Source: Chondrilla cf. caribensis
Taxonomy: Eukaryota > Porifera > Demospongiae > Chondrillida > Chondrillidae
Length of the DNA: 50,000 bases
Reading direction: 5' to 3'
NCBI GenBank assembly: GCA_964020155.1
Contig: OZ026546.1
Coordinates: 3,355,400-3,405,399 of the forward strand
Shown here: piece by piece, positions 40,001 to 50,000 of the stretch
Layout of the letters: each line of letters begins with the position of its first letter
Numbering within the stretch: position 1 is the first letter of the stretch
Program-made: the position numbers and the translations under genes
The notes under the pieces: generated by a model
Told to the model about the DNA's origin: nothing
Database searches by the model: none
What the model saw: the letters and a program-made list of their open reading frames with translations, nothing else

Positions 40001-42495
40001 TATGCCTCCAAATCGGACTGTTCATGCAGCTGGTGACAAGACAGTGGTGATTAAAACAAGTGGAAATGAGAAAAATCATTTTACTGTGGTACTTGGCTGC
40101 ATGGCCGATGGCACAAAGTTGATGCCCATGATAATCTTCAAGAGGAAAAGAATGCCAAAGGAACCTATTCCTGCTGGTGTTTTAGTCCACGTACATGAAA
40201 AAGGATGGATGGATGAAGCTGGAATGAAACTTTGGGTTCGGAAGATATGGGGCCACCGTCCTGGAGGTCTCATGAAGAAGAAGAGTCTCTTGGTACTAGA
40301 CACTTTCAAAGCCCATGCAACAGAGTCGGTGAAAGATAGACTAGCAGGTGAAAATTCTGACTTTGTGTTTATTCCTGGAGGTCTCACCAATCAACTACAA
40401 CCATTAGATGTTTCAATCAATAAGCCTTTTAAAGACAAAGTGAGAACTGCATGGACTGAATGGATGACAACCTCCGACGTTCATGAGTATACAAAAAGTG
40501 GAAGGTTGAAAAAGCCATCCATCATCCTATGGTGCCAATGGATTAAAGAGAAATGGGATAAAATCGACCCTGCTATAATAATCAAAGCCTTCAAGAAGTG
40601 CTCTATTTCCAATGCACTTGATGGAAGTGAAGACGACCTTATCTACCGGACTAGTGATGATTCAGAATCAGATGAGGACCCTTTCTCAGATGATGGGGAT
40701 GATGATCCTTATGATGAAGAGCCATAGGATTGATCCAAGACTTGTAGTGAACGTACATGATTATTACTGGATTGTACTATTGACATTGATATAGACTAGT
40801 GTGTTCAATATTCAAAGTGTATTACTATTTGATTAAATAGAGGGATGGGACTTATACTCCAGTGCGACTTATATTCCGGCAAATACGGTAATTACGTACA
40901 TACTCTATCACATTATGGGAAGTTAGTATCCTCCCAATATTGAGTCACTTTTTAAAAAGTTACACCACTCAGTGCAGAGTCTCTGTTTCACCACCAACCT
41001 AATAAGATTGAGCCACTTCCAATACTTTGTGTATTGTTAATACAGTACTTATGATTTGTTATTGGAGTGTATTCCCTTCAAATTGCTATTACAACTGACA
41101 TTTTGATTGCTATAGTTATTATCATAATGATAACAATTATAGAATGGTATGCAAATAGTAAAAATAAAACTAAAACTAATCTATGTCATACAGCCATCAT
41201 GCATGATATTGTACATGTAATAGTTATATCCTGCCTAGGTGTGCTGCAGCAGATATAAAGTGATAAGTGATTACCGAGGGCGAAGCCCGAGGTAATCTGT
41301 TAGCACTTTATCTGCTGCAGCACACCTAGGCTGGATATAACTATCTTGTATCCTTGTGTGGTGAATGGTAGACTATTTATACAGCAAATATGCGCATAGT
41401 CCAATACAATATATTATATGCAATAGAAATGTGTTTACTGATTTCCTGCCTCGTTCTCACACAATTAAACCTAACAATGGAACCTGTCTGGTGACCTGTG
41501 CTGTATCACTGACCTGTGCTACATGGCTTATGTACGTACAGTTTTTCCTTTGATCCACCCCTCAACCAGGATACAAATTCTGTTATGCACATTTTAAAAT
41601 ATTGCATCCTGTGGATTCTCATCTGGGTATGTACAATGTTATGTAATACATACGTTGTATACATTCTCCCTTTGTATCCCACACTCAGTACTCTGGTACC
41701 ACTAGAACACATGTACAAACACATGCACTTGCACACACACATACACACCATTCCACCACATCCAATACCTTTAGTTACAGTAATTCTTTCTTGCACAACC
41801 CTCAGTACTCTTGTTCCACTTGTTATTCGTCTTCCACTGGATCTCACATAGCACTCAAACCTTGTCCCATTGTCTGACACACCAACATTGTGTAGAGTCA
41901 GGACATACACTACTCCATTGGAGATTGTGGAACTGGTCAAAGTGTACCTATCCCTATTTGCTAGAGTTTGTGTAGTCTCCTCCTTATCATTCACTGCTAT
42001 CCTTGGTTGGACTTCAATCTGCATGACTGTACATCTTATTCCTACATCTTCACCAATCAGAGCAGGTTGTGGGTCTAGTGATAAACTGATCTGACTGTGT
42101 CCTTCAGTAGCTGTAGAATAAATCCCATGAATATCCAAATCTCCACAGTAGCTTTATTCATAACATACTATTTCCAACACTACCACTCTATAGTATAATA
42201 CTGATAATTATTATATACTGTACACACAGCTGGTATACTGTGTACATATGTGGAATAAATGTACATAATACACGGTAACTGTATCCCTAGCCATATATGA
42301 AATTAGTTATGACTTTAGCGGTACTGCATGTGGAATTTGGAATACAATAGTCCCTCAGTGCTACTGTAAAATGTGGAATACATTAGTCCCCTTAAAGTGA
42401 CCTATAGTCTATTCCTTCAATGATGACATACTTCCAATAGGGAGGATTCCAGTCAGGAAGATTGTAGCCAAAACCAGCAGTATTCTCTCAACCAT
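37057..42495 (-). CDS. receptor F: Ig-like, short stalk, short ENIYVM tail
   Basis: Exons: 42495-42432 (signal peptide, MVERILLVLATIFLTG), 42110-41769 (Ig-like), 39004-38919 (stalk, phase 1 to 0), 38770-38731 (stalk, phase 0 to 1), 38112-38020 (transmembrane, start ELCTILIP) and 37139-37057 (tail). Total 708 nt, 235 residues. The Ig domain differs from A-E: VGIRCTVMQ in the B strand, no extra CxC pair, and SDNGTRFECYV in the F strand. The tail is only about 28 residues, basic near the membrane (VKKRQLKRE), and ends NENIYVMQY; it has no canonical ITIM. The intron between the Ig and stalk exons is 2.8 kb and contains a pogo-type transposon, a foldback element and an R3 repeat. The donor of the first stalk exon (CAT/GTGCTA) is weak but is at the position used in G. 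Confidence 0.85.
39312..40888 (+). mobile_element. pogo-type DNA transposon in receptor F intron
   Basis: A 1577-bp element. Terminal inverted repeats begin CCGTATTTGCCGGAGTATAA on the left and end with the complement of CCGTATTTGCCGGAATATAA on the right (about 26 bp, two or three mismatches), flanked by TA on both sides (39310-39311 and 40889-40890), the classic Tc1/mariner-pogo target duplication. It encodes one transposase, damaged near its N-terminus. It is inserted antisense to receptor F. Confidence 0.95.
39472..40727 (+). pseudogene. pogo/Tigger-like transposase, frame broken near N-terminus
   Basis: A 33-codon ORF (39472-39573) encodes the start of a helix-turn-helix (SYTVAFKLQVIQYAKEHGNR). 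Homologous reading then moves to another frame from about 39570 (VSEKLIRDWR) and stays open to 40727. The helix-turn-helix is shortened at the junction, suggesting a small deletion. In the long frame (363 codons from 39636): a CENP-B-like DNA-binding part; a DDE domain with Asp in GNMDETPL, Asp in LLVLDTFKAH and Asp in QPLDVSINKPF (35 residues between the last two); and an acidic C-terminus, common in pogo transposases. Pogo-type transposases cut and paste DNA at TA sites. The catalytic part looks intact, so inactivation is recent or only partial. Whether the downstream ATG yields a shortened protein cannot be told. Confidence 0.9.
41221..41343. repeat. hairpin foldback element 4
   Basis: Arms TAGTTATATCCTGCCTAGGT onward and their inverted copy ending GGATATAACTA surround the apex ACCGAGGGCGAAGCCCGAGG. 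Intronic in receptor F. The arms match the element at 16031-16145, while the apex matches those at 14571-14694 and 21247-21383. Confidence 0.92.
41345..41575 (+). repeat. dispersed repeat R3, copy 2
   Basis: Inverted relative to the copy at 28228-28478: TGTATCCTTGTGTGGTGAAT at the left, ACCTGTCTGGTGACCTGTGC in the middle and CCTCAACCAGGATACAAAT at the right. It begins directly after foldback element 4, so one may have inserted beside the other or they are one composite. Confidence 0.75.
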
Positions 42496-43058
42496 CAGTT
42501 CTCCTCTGACTTGATCTCTGTCCTCTGATCTAAAGGTTTGACTTAACTATTGTAGAACTGTGCCTATAAGATCTAACTACAGTAGATGGAGTATTGGAGG
42601 TTGAATGTTCACACTATGCTGTAGGACCTAGCACTGAATTTACTGATCACAAACCAGGCACCTCTTATATCAATGTTGTAATTTTCCTATTTGTATGAGT
42701 ACAGGACTGATAGTTTTGACCTTTAAACAACATTGTTCACACATCATTGGCTGTGTGTATTCACAATATCGAATACTAGGTGCTAGTTATTGTATATACT
42801 AATATTATGTGCACAATGGTGTTTGTGATGAAAGGTACTCCATTCATAATAAGTATCCATCTGTTATTGTCAGTATTCTGATGAAGTTGCAATTGATCCA
42901 GGTTATAAATTTCAATGTCCCTTATTGTACGTATATATTTCAACACCTTGACCTCTAACGTCTGCACTCACATTGAAAACAAGTGATTGGCTATCCTTAT
43001 CTCCTCTATTACAGTAACAACGAATGTGTGTAGGTGTGTGTGTGTGTGTGTGTGTGTG

Positions 43059-43101
<43 letters not shown>

Positions 43102-43595
43102 ATGTGTGCGTGTGTTTTTGTCTTGTACATATATAGGCTAACTATGGAAGTCTTGCATTATCAAGTGTAGTGCATGTTTCATGAAGGAAATTCTTTCCAT
43201 GCGGCATAAATTATGTGTATATACATAATATACGTAATAATAATAATATTATATGTGTAATCACATACAGTCATATTACTGTAAATATGCTTGTAAACAC
43301 CTGATTATCTCTGTGTACATATAATGTCCTCAGTCTAGTAAGTATAGTACATGCTTACAGTGTGCATGAACTAAATCTACACTATGTATGTAGGTATGCA
43401 CCTCAGTCAGTAATTATGAGGTGTATCTAAATTGTTACAGAATGAAGTTTGCATGGTATGTACATATTATAGCTTGTACGTATATACGTACTGTAAATAG
43501 GTACATGTAAGCATTAAACCCTTCCATTACAAAATGCTGGCTATACTAAAAATACTCTATGTTGTTTTTTTCTGTGCTGTGAATTCCGTTATAGC
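42496..43595. other. intergenic region between receptors F and G
   Basis: About 1.1 kb, similar over most of its length to the 5' flank of G (47144-47760): shared blocks include TTGATCTCTGTCCTCTGATC and ATTATGTGCACAATGGTGTT. It contains the TG tract at 43025-43118. No gene is supported. Confidence 0.55.
43025..43118. repeat. (TG)n microsatellite upstream of receptor F
   Basis: TG repeat with GTAGGTG and CATG interruptions, 0.53 kb upstream of the start codon of F and at the position homologous to 47595-47661 upstream of G. Confidence 0.95.
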
Positions 43596-46500
43596 TCAAA
43601 GATTAGCATAATGTCTCTCATCAGCTATTGCTCCCATCTCCATGGTGACATATGCTGGGTTTGTCTCTTGCACTAAGGAGTCCTGATGACCTGGATGATC
43701 CTCTCTACCACTGGTGTTGGTGGCTGAGTCTATTGAGGGATAGATGTTAGCTTAGATGTGTTCACAGTTACTGGAATGATATTTGTACATAAAAGCATGT
43801 TACATCTAAGTTACATAATTGAAACACTGTATGGAGAATTATATGCGAACCTTGTGATTCGCCACAAGTTCTTAGTACCAATATAATGTATTCAAATACT
43901 AATAAACATCCCGTTAATCTGCCAAAATTGTTAATCCACCATGTTTTTGGAAAACTGATTGAGTGTGGCAGATTAACGAGACTTCACTGTACATCCAATT
44001 CATTATTGTGCAATGGCAAAATGATAGGAGTACTAATCTAATAGCTTGTTTAGTACATCTCAGACGACAGAAACATTATTTTTTATATTATAGACCTGTG
44101 ATAACATGTAAACATGTGCATGTCTGTACATACCATTGAAGGCATCAACACCGGTAACCTGTCTTCTCTTAACTGTATTTGTGAAGATATACAAAAAGAT
44201 GTTTTTGATGTTATAGTGTGCTTTTTACGTAATTATTGGAATAGAACATGCATGCAAAAATTCTCCTATTGTGAGGATGCCTCGACATGATTAGCCATCT
44301 TAATTTCCAAGCTGTGTGTACTCCATTGTTAGCATGTATGCAGTATTCATTTAGTGTCGGTGGGTTCATTTCACCCCGTATACTCACCTAGCATTGCAAT
44401 CAAAATTGCAATAACAATGAATGCGATAATCAGCAAAACAACCAGGAGAAGTACTGGTATGAGTAATACGTTCAGTACAGCTGTAAATGTAAGTACATAT
44501 AGCAAGTAATCTCTAAAATTAATTCTCTGAATCATGTAAACATGTTTGCAAACATACAGTATGCATCACAGAAACTTGACATGTCATAATTATGGTACAA
44601 TTACAATTGCGTTACTTTATGATGTTATTGAGAAGGAATTATGATAGAGTTGGTGAACTATTGATGTTTTATGATCCCACTACAATCGAATTACCATTAA
44701 ACCATGATATTTTAAATATTTAGGAAAAAGAAACTATAATACAGTACTTCTACGATAGAATTATGATGTAATTAGGGGCAAATTAAAATAACTACATATG
44801 CAATTCGCATCATGATACTTTACAATTCACCATGATTTCATTACATTATGAAATGTCACGTTTATGGACATGTACTGTTGTAACACATCATTCAGAGAAA
44901 TATTATAATACACCTCAAAATGTAATTTATATGTATAATGTAAACTAAGGAATGAATTACAAGTACACATTGTACTTATAATTATTTATTGTAACATGAC
45001 GTACACCTTTACTTGTAAACCAACCTTCTGGGGTTTCTAGATTAGCAAGTGTAGTCGGGAAGACCTTTGCAGTGTGAAATAATATGAATATGAATTAGTA
45101 CATACATGTACATGTATGTGAATACAAACAGGTTTAGATACATATGTATAATGTTATAATAATATGTATGTACATGTGTTAAATTCTTTAATGATAATAC
45201 CATAATGTTGATGCTATTTCAATATACTATTATATACAATAGTGAAGTAGGGATTATACTGATTTCAGGATGGCTATTAGTGTTGAATTGGTCTGTGGAT
45301 TGTACCTGTGTGCTGACTGTCTCATTGGTCCACATCTCTGTCATGACCGTGAGTATACAATAGTTGTCCACATGTTTTGATACAACAGTAATTTCGGTAG
45401 ATGTCTCTACTGTGAAAATAATGCATGTTTCATAATTGCCATAGTAATTGACAGATTATTCTTGGAATATGTGCACAGTATATACATAATCCAGGTTCTA
45501 TGCATTGTATTATTGATTGCAAGAATGATGTATATGTACTTATGTGTACGTATATAATATTATGTGAATCTTTGTTTAGTTTCACTGACTAATTATTAAC
45601 CTTGTGGGAATATACTGGTAATACTATAGTAATAGTATCAATTTTATCTCATGGTGAAGCCATACTTAAAAGGTGCTGGTATGCAGTGGATTATTGCAAA
45701 ATGTGTAATCAACTTTCAATGAATATGCAGCTGTGTGGCTCATTTTACGTCCAATATTAAATGCTAACTTTCCCTCAAACGACATTGTATCTATCAGTGC
45801 TGACGAAAACTTTTGAAAGAAACAGCCACGAAACTTTCTGTTTTCAAAGTTTCTTTCAAACGATAATCCACTTATGTACAGTATATATATGTGTGAAAGT
45901 TATACAGTTTTTATTGTGTATAAAATTTATATAGTTATTACATTTTTAGGGGCTGCCACAGGCAGCCCCTATATTGTTTTCATTTCGACTTCCGGTATGT
46001 AACGCTCGTCCGATAGATATATATATAGATATATATATATATAATATGTGTTCCTACGCGTAACTGCAACAATGAATTTATATTAGAATTTATATTGCAC
46101 GAAATAAAGATGGCCGATTTCGAACACCGACAATTTGAATTTGGGCTGGAATTCGTGCGCTGAAGCTTCGCCAAACGTGATAACTTCAGCGAAGGTTCTT
46201 CTGAACCTAAGAAATACGCGCAAGTAATTCGAGTGCGGGGGGCGGCAGCCCCACGAGTTTTTGAACTCGAATTACTTGTTGATACAATATGGCATCCTGT
46301 GGATTCACATTCTAGGTAAACAAGGTTGCATGTAATATATACATTGTACATTGTACATTGTATCCGACCCTCAATACTCTTGTTCCACTAGAACAACACA
46401 CACATGCACACCATTCCACCACATCCAATACCTTTATTCACAGTAATTCTTTCTTGCACAACTCTCAGTACTCTTGTTCCACTTGTTATCCTTCTTTTAC

Positions 46501-47143
46501 TGGATCTCACATAGCACTCAAACCTTGTCCCATTGTCTGACATACCGACATTGTGTAGAGTCAGGACATACACTGCTACTCCATTGGTGATTGTGGAACA
46601 GGTCAAAGTGTACCTATCCCTATTTGCTAGAGTTTGTATAGTCTCCTCCTTATCATTCACTGCTATCCTTGGCTGGACTTCAATCTGCATGGCTGTACAT
46701 CTTATCTGCACATCCTCACCAATCAGAGCACATTGTGGATCTAGTGACGTCCTGACTTCACGTGGTTCTTCAGTAGCTGTAGAATAATCCCAGGAATATC
46801 CAAATCTCCACAGTAGCTTTATTCATAGCAGCAACACACTATTTCCAACACTACCACTCTATAGTATAATACTGGTAATTATTATATACACACAGCTGGT
46901 ATACTGTGTACATATGTGTACTATACGTACGTATGTATATACATAATATTCTGTTACAGTATCTTCATCCCTAGCTATATATTAATATACTCAGGACCAT
47001 ACCTCAGTGACACTTTGAAATGTGGAATGCATTAGTCCCCATAAGTGACCTATAGTCTATTCCTTTAGTGGAGACATACTTCCAATTGGGAGAATTGCAG
47101 TCAGGAAGACTGTAGCCAAAACCAACAGCATTCTCTCAACCAT
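43596..47143 (-). CDS. receptor G: Ig-like, short stalk, long NPAY/YANL tail
   Basis: Exons: 47143-47080 (signal peptide, MVERMLLVLATVFLTA), 46776-46432 (Ig-like), 45409-45306 (stalk, phase 1 to 0, with one NET sequon), 45064-45025 (stalk, phase 0 to 1), 44480-44388 (transmembrane), 44172-44134 (cytoplasmic, VKRRQVTG) and 43729-43596 (tail with stop). Total 819 nt, 272 residues. Signal and Ig exons are close paralogues of F; the Ig B and F strands are VQIRCTAMQ and SDNGTRFECYV. The tail is twice as long as that of F, split in two exons, and contains TNPAYVTM and RHYANL, both candidate SH2/PTB docking sites (NPxY, YxxM, YxxL). So G and F look like a pair with similar ectodomains but different signalling tails. 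An R2 repeat sits in the Ig-stalk intron. Confidence 0.88.
43893..43991. mobile_element. short MITE in last intron of receptor G
   Basis: Inverted ends CCGTTAATCTGCCA at the left and TGGCAGATTAACGAGACTTCACTG at the right, with an internal AATCCACCATGTTTTTGGAA that resembles 12716-12870. Boundaries are approximate. Confidence 0.6.
45948..46285 (+). repeat. dispersed repeat R2, longest copy
   Basis: Begins GGGGCTGCCACAGGCAGCCC, then CGACTTCCGGTATGTAACGC, a TATATA run, AAAGATGGCCGATTTCGAAC, GAATTCGTGCGCTGAAGCTT, AGCGAAGGTTCTTCTGAACC, and ends with a hairpin formed by CAAGTAATTCGAGT and ACTCGAATTACTTG around a G/C-rich loop. Copies at 20405-20640 and 31355-31545 are inverted relative to this one. 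It is inside the Ig-stalk intron of receptor G. No transposase is encoded. Confidence 0.8.
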
Positions 47144-47590
47144 CAGTTCTCCTCTGACTTGATCTCTGTCCTCTGATCTAAAGGTTTGACTTGACTATTG
47201 TAGAACCGTACCTATTAGATCCAACTACAGTACCTGGAGTATGGGTATCCTCACTCTATGCTGTAGGACCTAGCGCTGAATTAACAACCTATCACAATCC
47301 AGGCAAATCTTATATCAATGATATTTCCTTTCCTTTTCGTATGTTGACATGGCTCATCAGTTTGACTTTCAAACAACATTGTTTACACATAATAGATAAT
47401 GTGTATTTACTATAATATTGAATACTAGGTGCTAGTTATTGTATGATATACTAATATTATGTGCACAATGGTGTTTGTGCTGAAAGGTACTCCATTCATA
47501 TAAGTATCAATCTGTTATTGTCAGTATTCTGTTACAGTTGCAATTGATACAGATTATGATTTTGAATGTCCCTTATTGTATGCATTTCAA

Positions 47591-47594
<4 letters not shown>

Positions 47595-47661
<67 letters not shown>
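47595..47661. repeat. (TG)n microsatellite upstream of receptor G
   Basis: About 66 bp of pure TG followed by impure TG to about 47700, 0.45 kb upstream of the start codon of G. Confidence 0.95.
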
Positions 47662-47665
<4 letters not shown>

Positions 47666-48188
47666 GTGTACGTGTGTGTACGTTTTGTGTATGTTTGGGT
47701 GTTTATATACATTTGCGTATATAGGCTAACTATGGAAGTCTTACAATATTTGGTGAAATGCAGGTTTCATGAAAGAAATTGTTTCCACATGCATAAATTA
47801 CACATGTGATATGTAAAGTATATTATAATAATATTATAATTATGTATTTCTGTACACACCCTTCTACACACCTGTTTATGTCTTCATACATACGTGTGTG
47901 TCCTATGTATGTAGTACGTATCACACGTGCTCACATTATGCAAGCACTAGATCTATGTACGTACCTCATACCTATGCACCTCAACCAGGAATTTTACGGT
48001 GTATTTAAATTTTAACAGGAATGAGGTATGCATAGTATATTATATTATAGTCATATATAATAATTATGTGCTGCATGTAGATTTGTATATGTATGTCGGG
48101 ATTATATGCCCTTCCATCACGAAATGCTAGCTATATTGTTGATGTTCTGCATTGGTTTTCCTGTACTTGTTCACTAGTTTCCTGGGTG

Positions 48189-48365
48189 GGTGTGTTTGTG
48201 TTTGTATTAAGTGTGTGTGTGAGTGTGTGTGTATGTGTGTGTGTGCATGCTGGATGTGCATGTATATGTGTATATATGTGTGTGTATGTGCATGTATATG
48301 TGTATATGTGTGTGTATGTGCTTACATGTGTAGGTGTGTATGTGTGTATGTGCGTGTGTGCATAG
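48189..48365. repeat. imperfect TG-rich tract
   Basis: TG/TA/CATG-rich simple sequence with period-18 to 24 imperfect repeats (GTGTATGTGCATGTATATGT). ORFs on both strands through it are low-complexity artefacts. Confidence 0.85.
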
Positions 48366-48454
48366 ATGTATGTACATCCGTGTGAATGTCTGTGTGGGTC
48401 TTTCCATACACACATGTAATTGTGTAAATGCAGGTAGTATGCTTATTGGTGTGT

Positions 48455-48761
48455 TGTTGTGGTAGCCCAGCTAGGGCATTCAACTTGGACAGCTAGGGAG
48501 GTGCTTCATGTCCCAGGAGTACATGCATGCCACTTGCCACATGCTTCAGCTTCTGTTGTCATAACATGTGTAGTCAACCTCAAGGCATCATCTGATGGTA
48601 GGGTGGTGGACTGGCTTCTCAGAAGGTCCAGATTTCAGAGCCATGATTTATTACGTCTGGCACACCGAGTATCATGGGCGCCAGTCACCGATGTGGTCCT
48701 TTGTGATTTGAATCACAGGTACCACCAATCCACAGACCAAAAGATCGACAGAGATGAACTG

Positions 48762-48831
<70 letters not shown>
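48455..48831. repeat. possible SINE-like element ending in a (CA)n tract
   Basis: A segment of about 300 bp with higher GC than its surroundings, containing TGGTAGGGTGGTGGACTGGC and a GGTCCAGATTTCAGAGCC block some 20 bases downstream, loosely like A and B boxes of a tRNA-derived promoter, and terminating in pure CA repeat (48764-48831). The match to tRNA is weak and no target-site duplication was identified. Confidence 0.35.
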
Positions 48832-48833
<2 letters not shown>

Positions 48834-48948
48834 CTGTGAAGTCAAATTTAATGTTAAAGCAATTGATATAGCATAATAACAATGTTGAAGATTACATTGC
48901 CTTTGAATCCAATTTGTATAACTGTGTTCAATAGTATACTTGTGAATA

Positions 48949-49744
48949 TCACATAACATAAATGTTCTCTTTCTTCTCTTCAAGAATATCTATTCCTTCT
49001 CCTTTAATGCCCCGTTCATGTCGTCTTCTCTTAACTACATTGATGTATACATGCATCATATGGATCACTATAAGCTGTGGACAACTGTACAGTATACATC
49101 TGAATGCTGTAAGTATGTATGTATGTATGTTCTTAGCAATTACTTGTTTTAACATATCGAACGTACATACAGTATGTTGGTGCAGTGGTATTTACATATC
49201 TCTATATACATAGGTAGGTACAGTGAGACTGTGTCCCGACACTAGGAAACTAATGTCCCAACCTTGTGACCAACACTATTGTGTTTACCCCTACATGATG
49301 CACCTGTGTACATATTATATGTGTATACATAAATACCAAACCTATCCATCTGTCTGTACACTTACCTAACACAAGAGTCATGATCGCAATGATGAGGAGT
49401 GAGATGACCAACAATGCTACCAGTACTCCTCCTGGTATGAGGATAGTGTGCAACTCAACTGTGTGTAGACGGGAATTTGAAGATATTATTATTATTAACA
49501 ATACTGTAAAGTGCAATTTATACAGTAACAATGAGATGGCTCAAAGTGTATGTACAGTACGTATATGAGATAACATCTTGTAAGTGGAAATAGTACATAT
49601 AGGGGCCTGCATATAGTGTGTAGATAGTGCATGTGAGTGCTTGTGATATTTATATTGTGCAACTCAATACTAAACATGCACTTGTCCAACTACACATGAC
49701 CAACCTGTTGAGGTTTCTGGAGCAACCAAAATTGTTGGAGAAAC
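48949..49744 (-). CDS. receptor H, 3' part: stalk, transmembrane, short tail
   Basis: Three exons are visible: 49744-49705 (stalk, 13 codons, VSPTILVAPETST, identical in protein to the F exon), 49458-49366 (transmembrane, start ELHTILIP) and 49034-48949 (tail with stop). Phases are 0/1, 1/1 and 1/end, as in F. The tail is basic next to the membrane (VKRRRHERG) and ends EENIYVM-like: the last residues are KENIYVM. The signal, Ig and first stalk exons are expected to the right of the window. H confirms that the short ENIYVM tail of F is a conserved alternative, not decay of the G-type tail. Confidence 0.85.
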
Positions 49745-50000
49745 CTGTATAATACAATATGAATGTATACCCATTTCATGTTCATCCACATAAAAATGTG
49801 CATTCTGGTAAATGTAAACTAGTAAAATAATTCACATATAATATATAATTGTATCCTTTTGCGTAGGCGTATCAAAGGCAAAAGTGTGCACATATATGCG
49901 ATATGCACACTTCCTCTGATATGTGCACACTTGCTGATGAGTTGATTAATGTCATTTAGTTACCATAGCAATCGATCAATTAATTAATGTCACTTAGCTA
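49745..50000. other. right edge, presumed intron of receptor H
   Basis: About 255 bp of AT-rich sequence with a TGTATCCTTTTGCGTAGGCG block resembling R3-type ends and a short inverted pair around GTGTGCACATATATGCGATA. No exon was recognised. Confidence 0.4.

Larger units (their letters stand above)
47144..48948. other. intergenic region between receptors G and H
   Basis: About 1.8 kb. The left third is homologous to the 5' flank of F. It holds TG tracts (47595-47661; imperfect 48189-48365), a segment with possible SINE character ending in a CA tract (48455-48831), and the 3' flank of H. No coding region is supported. Confidence 0.55.

Noticed and set aside
41590..41720. Extra Ig-type exon downstream of the Ig exon of receptor F
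   Set aside because: A short ACTCAGTACTCTGGTACCAC block resembles the end of the Ig exon, but it lacks an acceptor in phase and the rest of the domain; it looks like a small partial duplication, also seen near 46365 in G.

Overview
This is a eukaryotic window, almost certainly from an early-branching animal. My best guess is a demosponge of the Amphimedon type: small multi-exon genes with GT-AG introns, NACHT-LRR and immunoglobulin-superfamily genes, abundant pogo-like MITEs, and very many CA/TG and TACGTA tracts. The organism call is inference; the exon models below were read directly from the sequence. There is no rRNA, CRISPR array or bacterial operon structure.

Every cellular gene I can support lies on the minus strand, head to tail. 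At the left edge (38-3679) is the 5' part of a NACHT-LRR (NLR-type) gene whose LRR exons run out of the window. To its right is a tandem cluster of eight type I membrane receptors, each with a signal-peptide exon, one Ig-like exon, stalk exon(s), a transmembrane exon and a tyrosine-rich cytoplasmic exon. I call them A (6024-11283), B (12325-16787), C (18272-23279), D (26069-30281), E (31980-35423), F (37057-42495), G (43596-47143) and H (48949 to beyond 49744, 5' end outside the window). For A-G the exons join with matching phases and total lengths divisible by three, giving about 614, 446, 487, 400, 430, 235 and 272 residues.

The receptors form two subfamilies. A-E share a nearly invariant transmembrane exon, Thr-rich mucin-like stalks and a last exon carrying NPVY, an ITSM-type motif (TRYHDV), an ITIM-type motif (SLYDYI) and a terminal YIDM. 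F-H have a different Ig domain, a short stalk, another transmembrane exon and two alternative tails: a short one ending around ENIYVM (F, H), or a longer one with NPAYVTM and HYANL (G). C, D and E, and likewise F and G, are similar across introns and flanks, so the cluster grew by segmental tandem duplication. The layout (variable Ig heads, conserved inhibitory-type tails, paired tail types, an adjacent NLR gene) suggests a self/non-self or innate immune receptor cluster.

The rest is repeats: a pogo-type DNA transposon (39312-40888) on the plus strand inside an intron of F, several TA-flanked MITEs, hairpin foldback elements sharing a conserved GC-rich apex, a dispersed repeat of roughly 200-340 bp in at least four copies, a 470-bp minisatellite in gene A, and long CA/TG microsatellites, one of which lies 0.45-0.9 kb upstream of each start codon in C-G.
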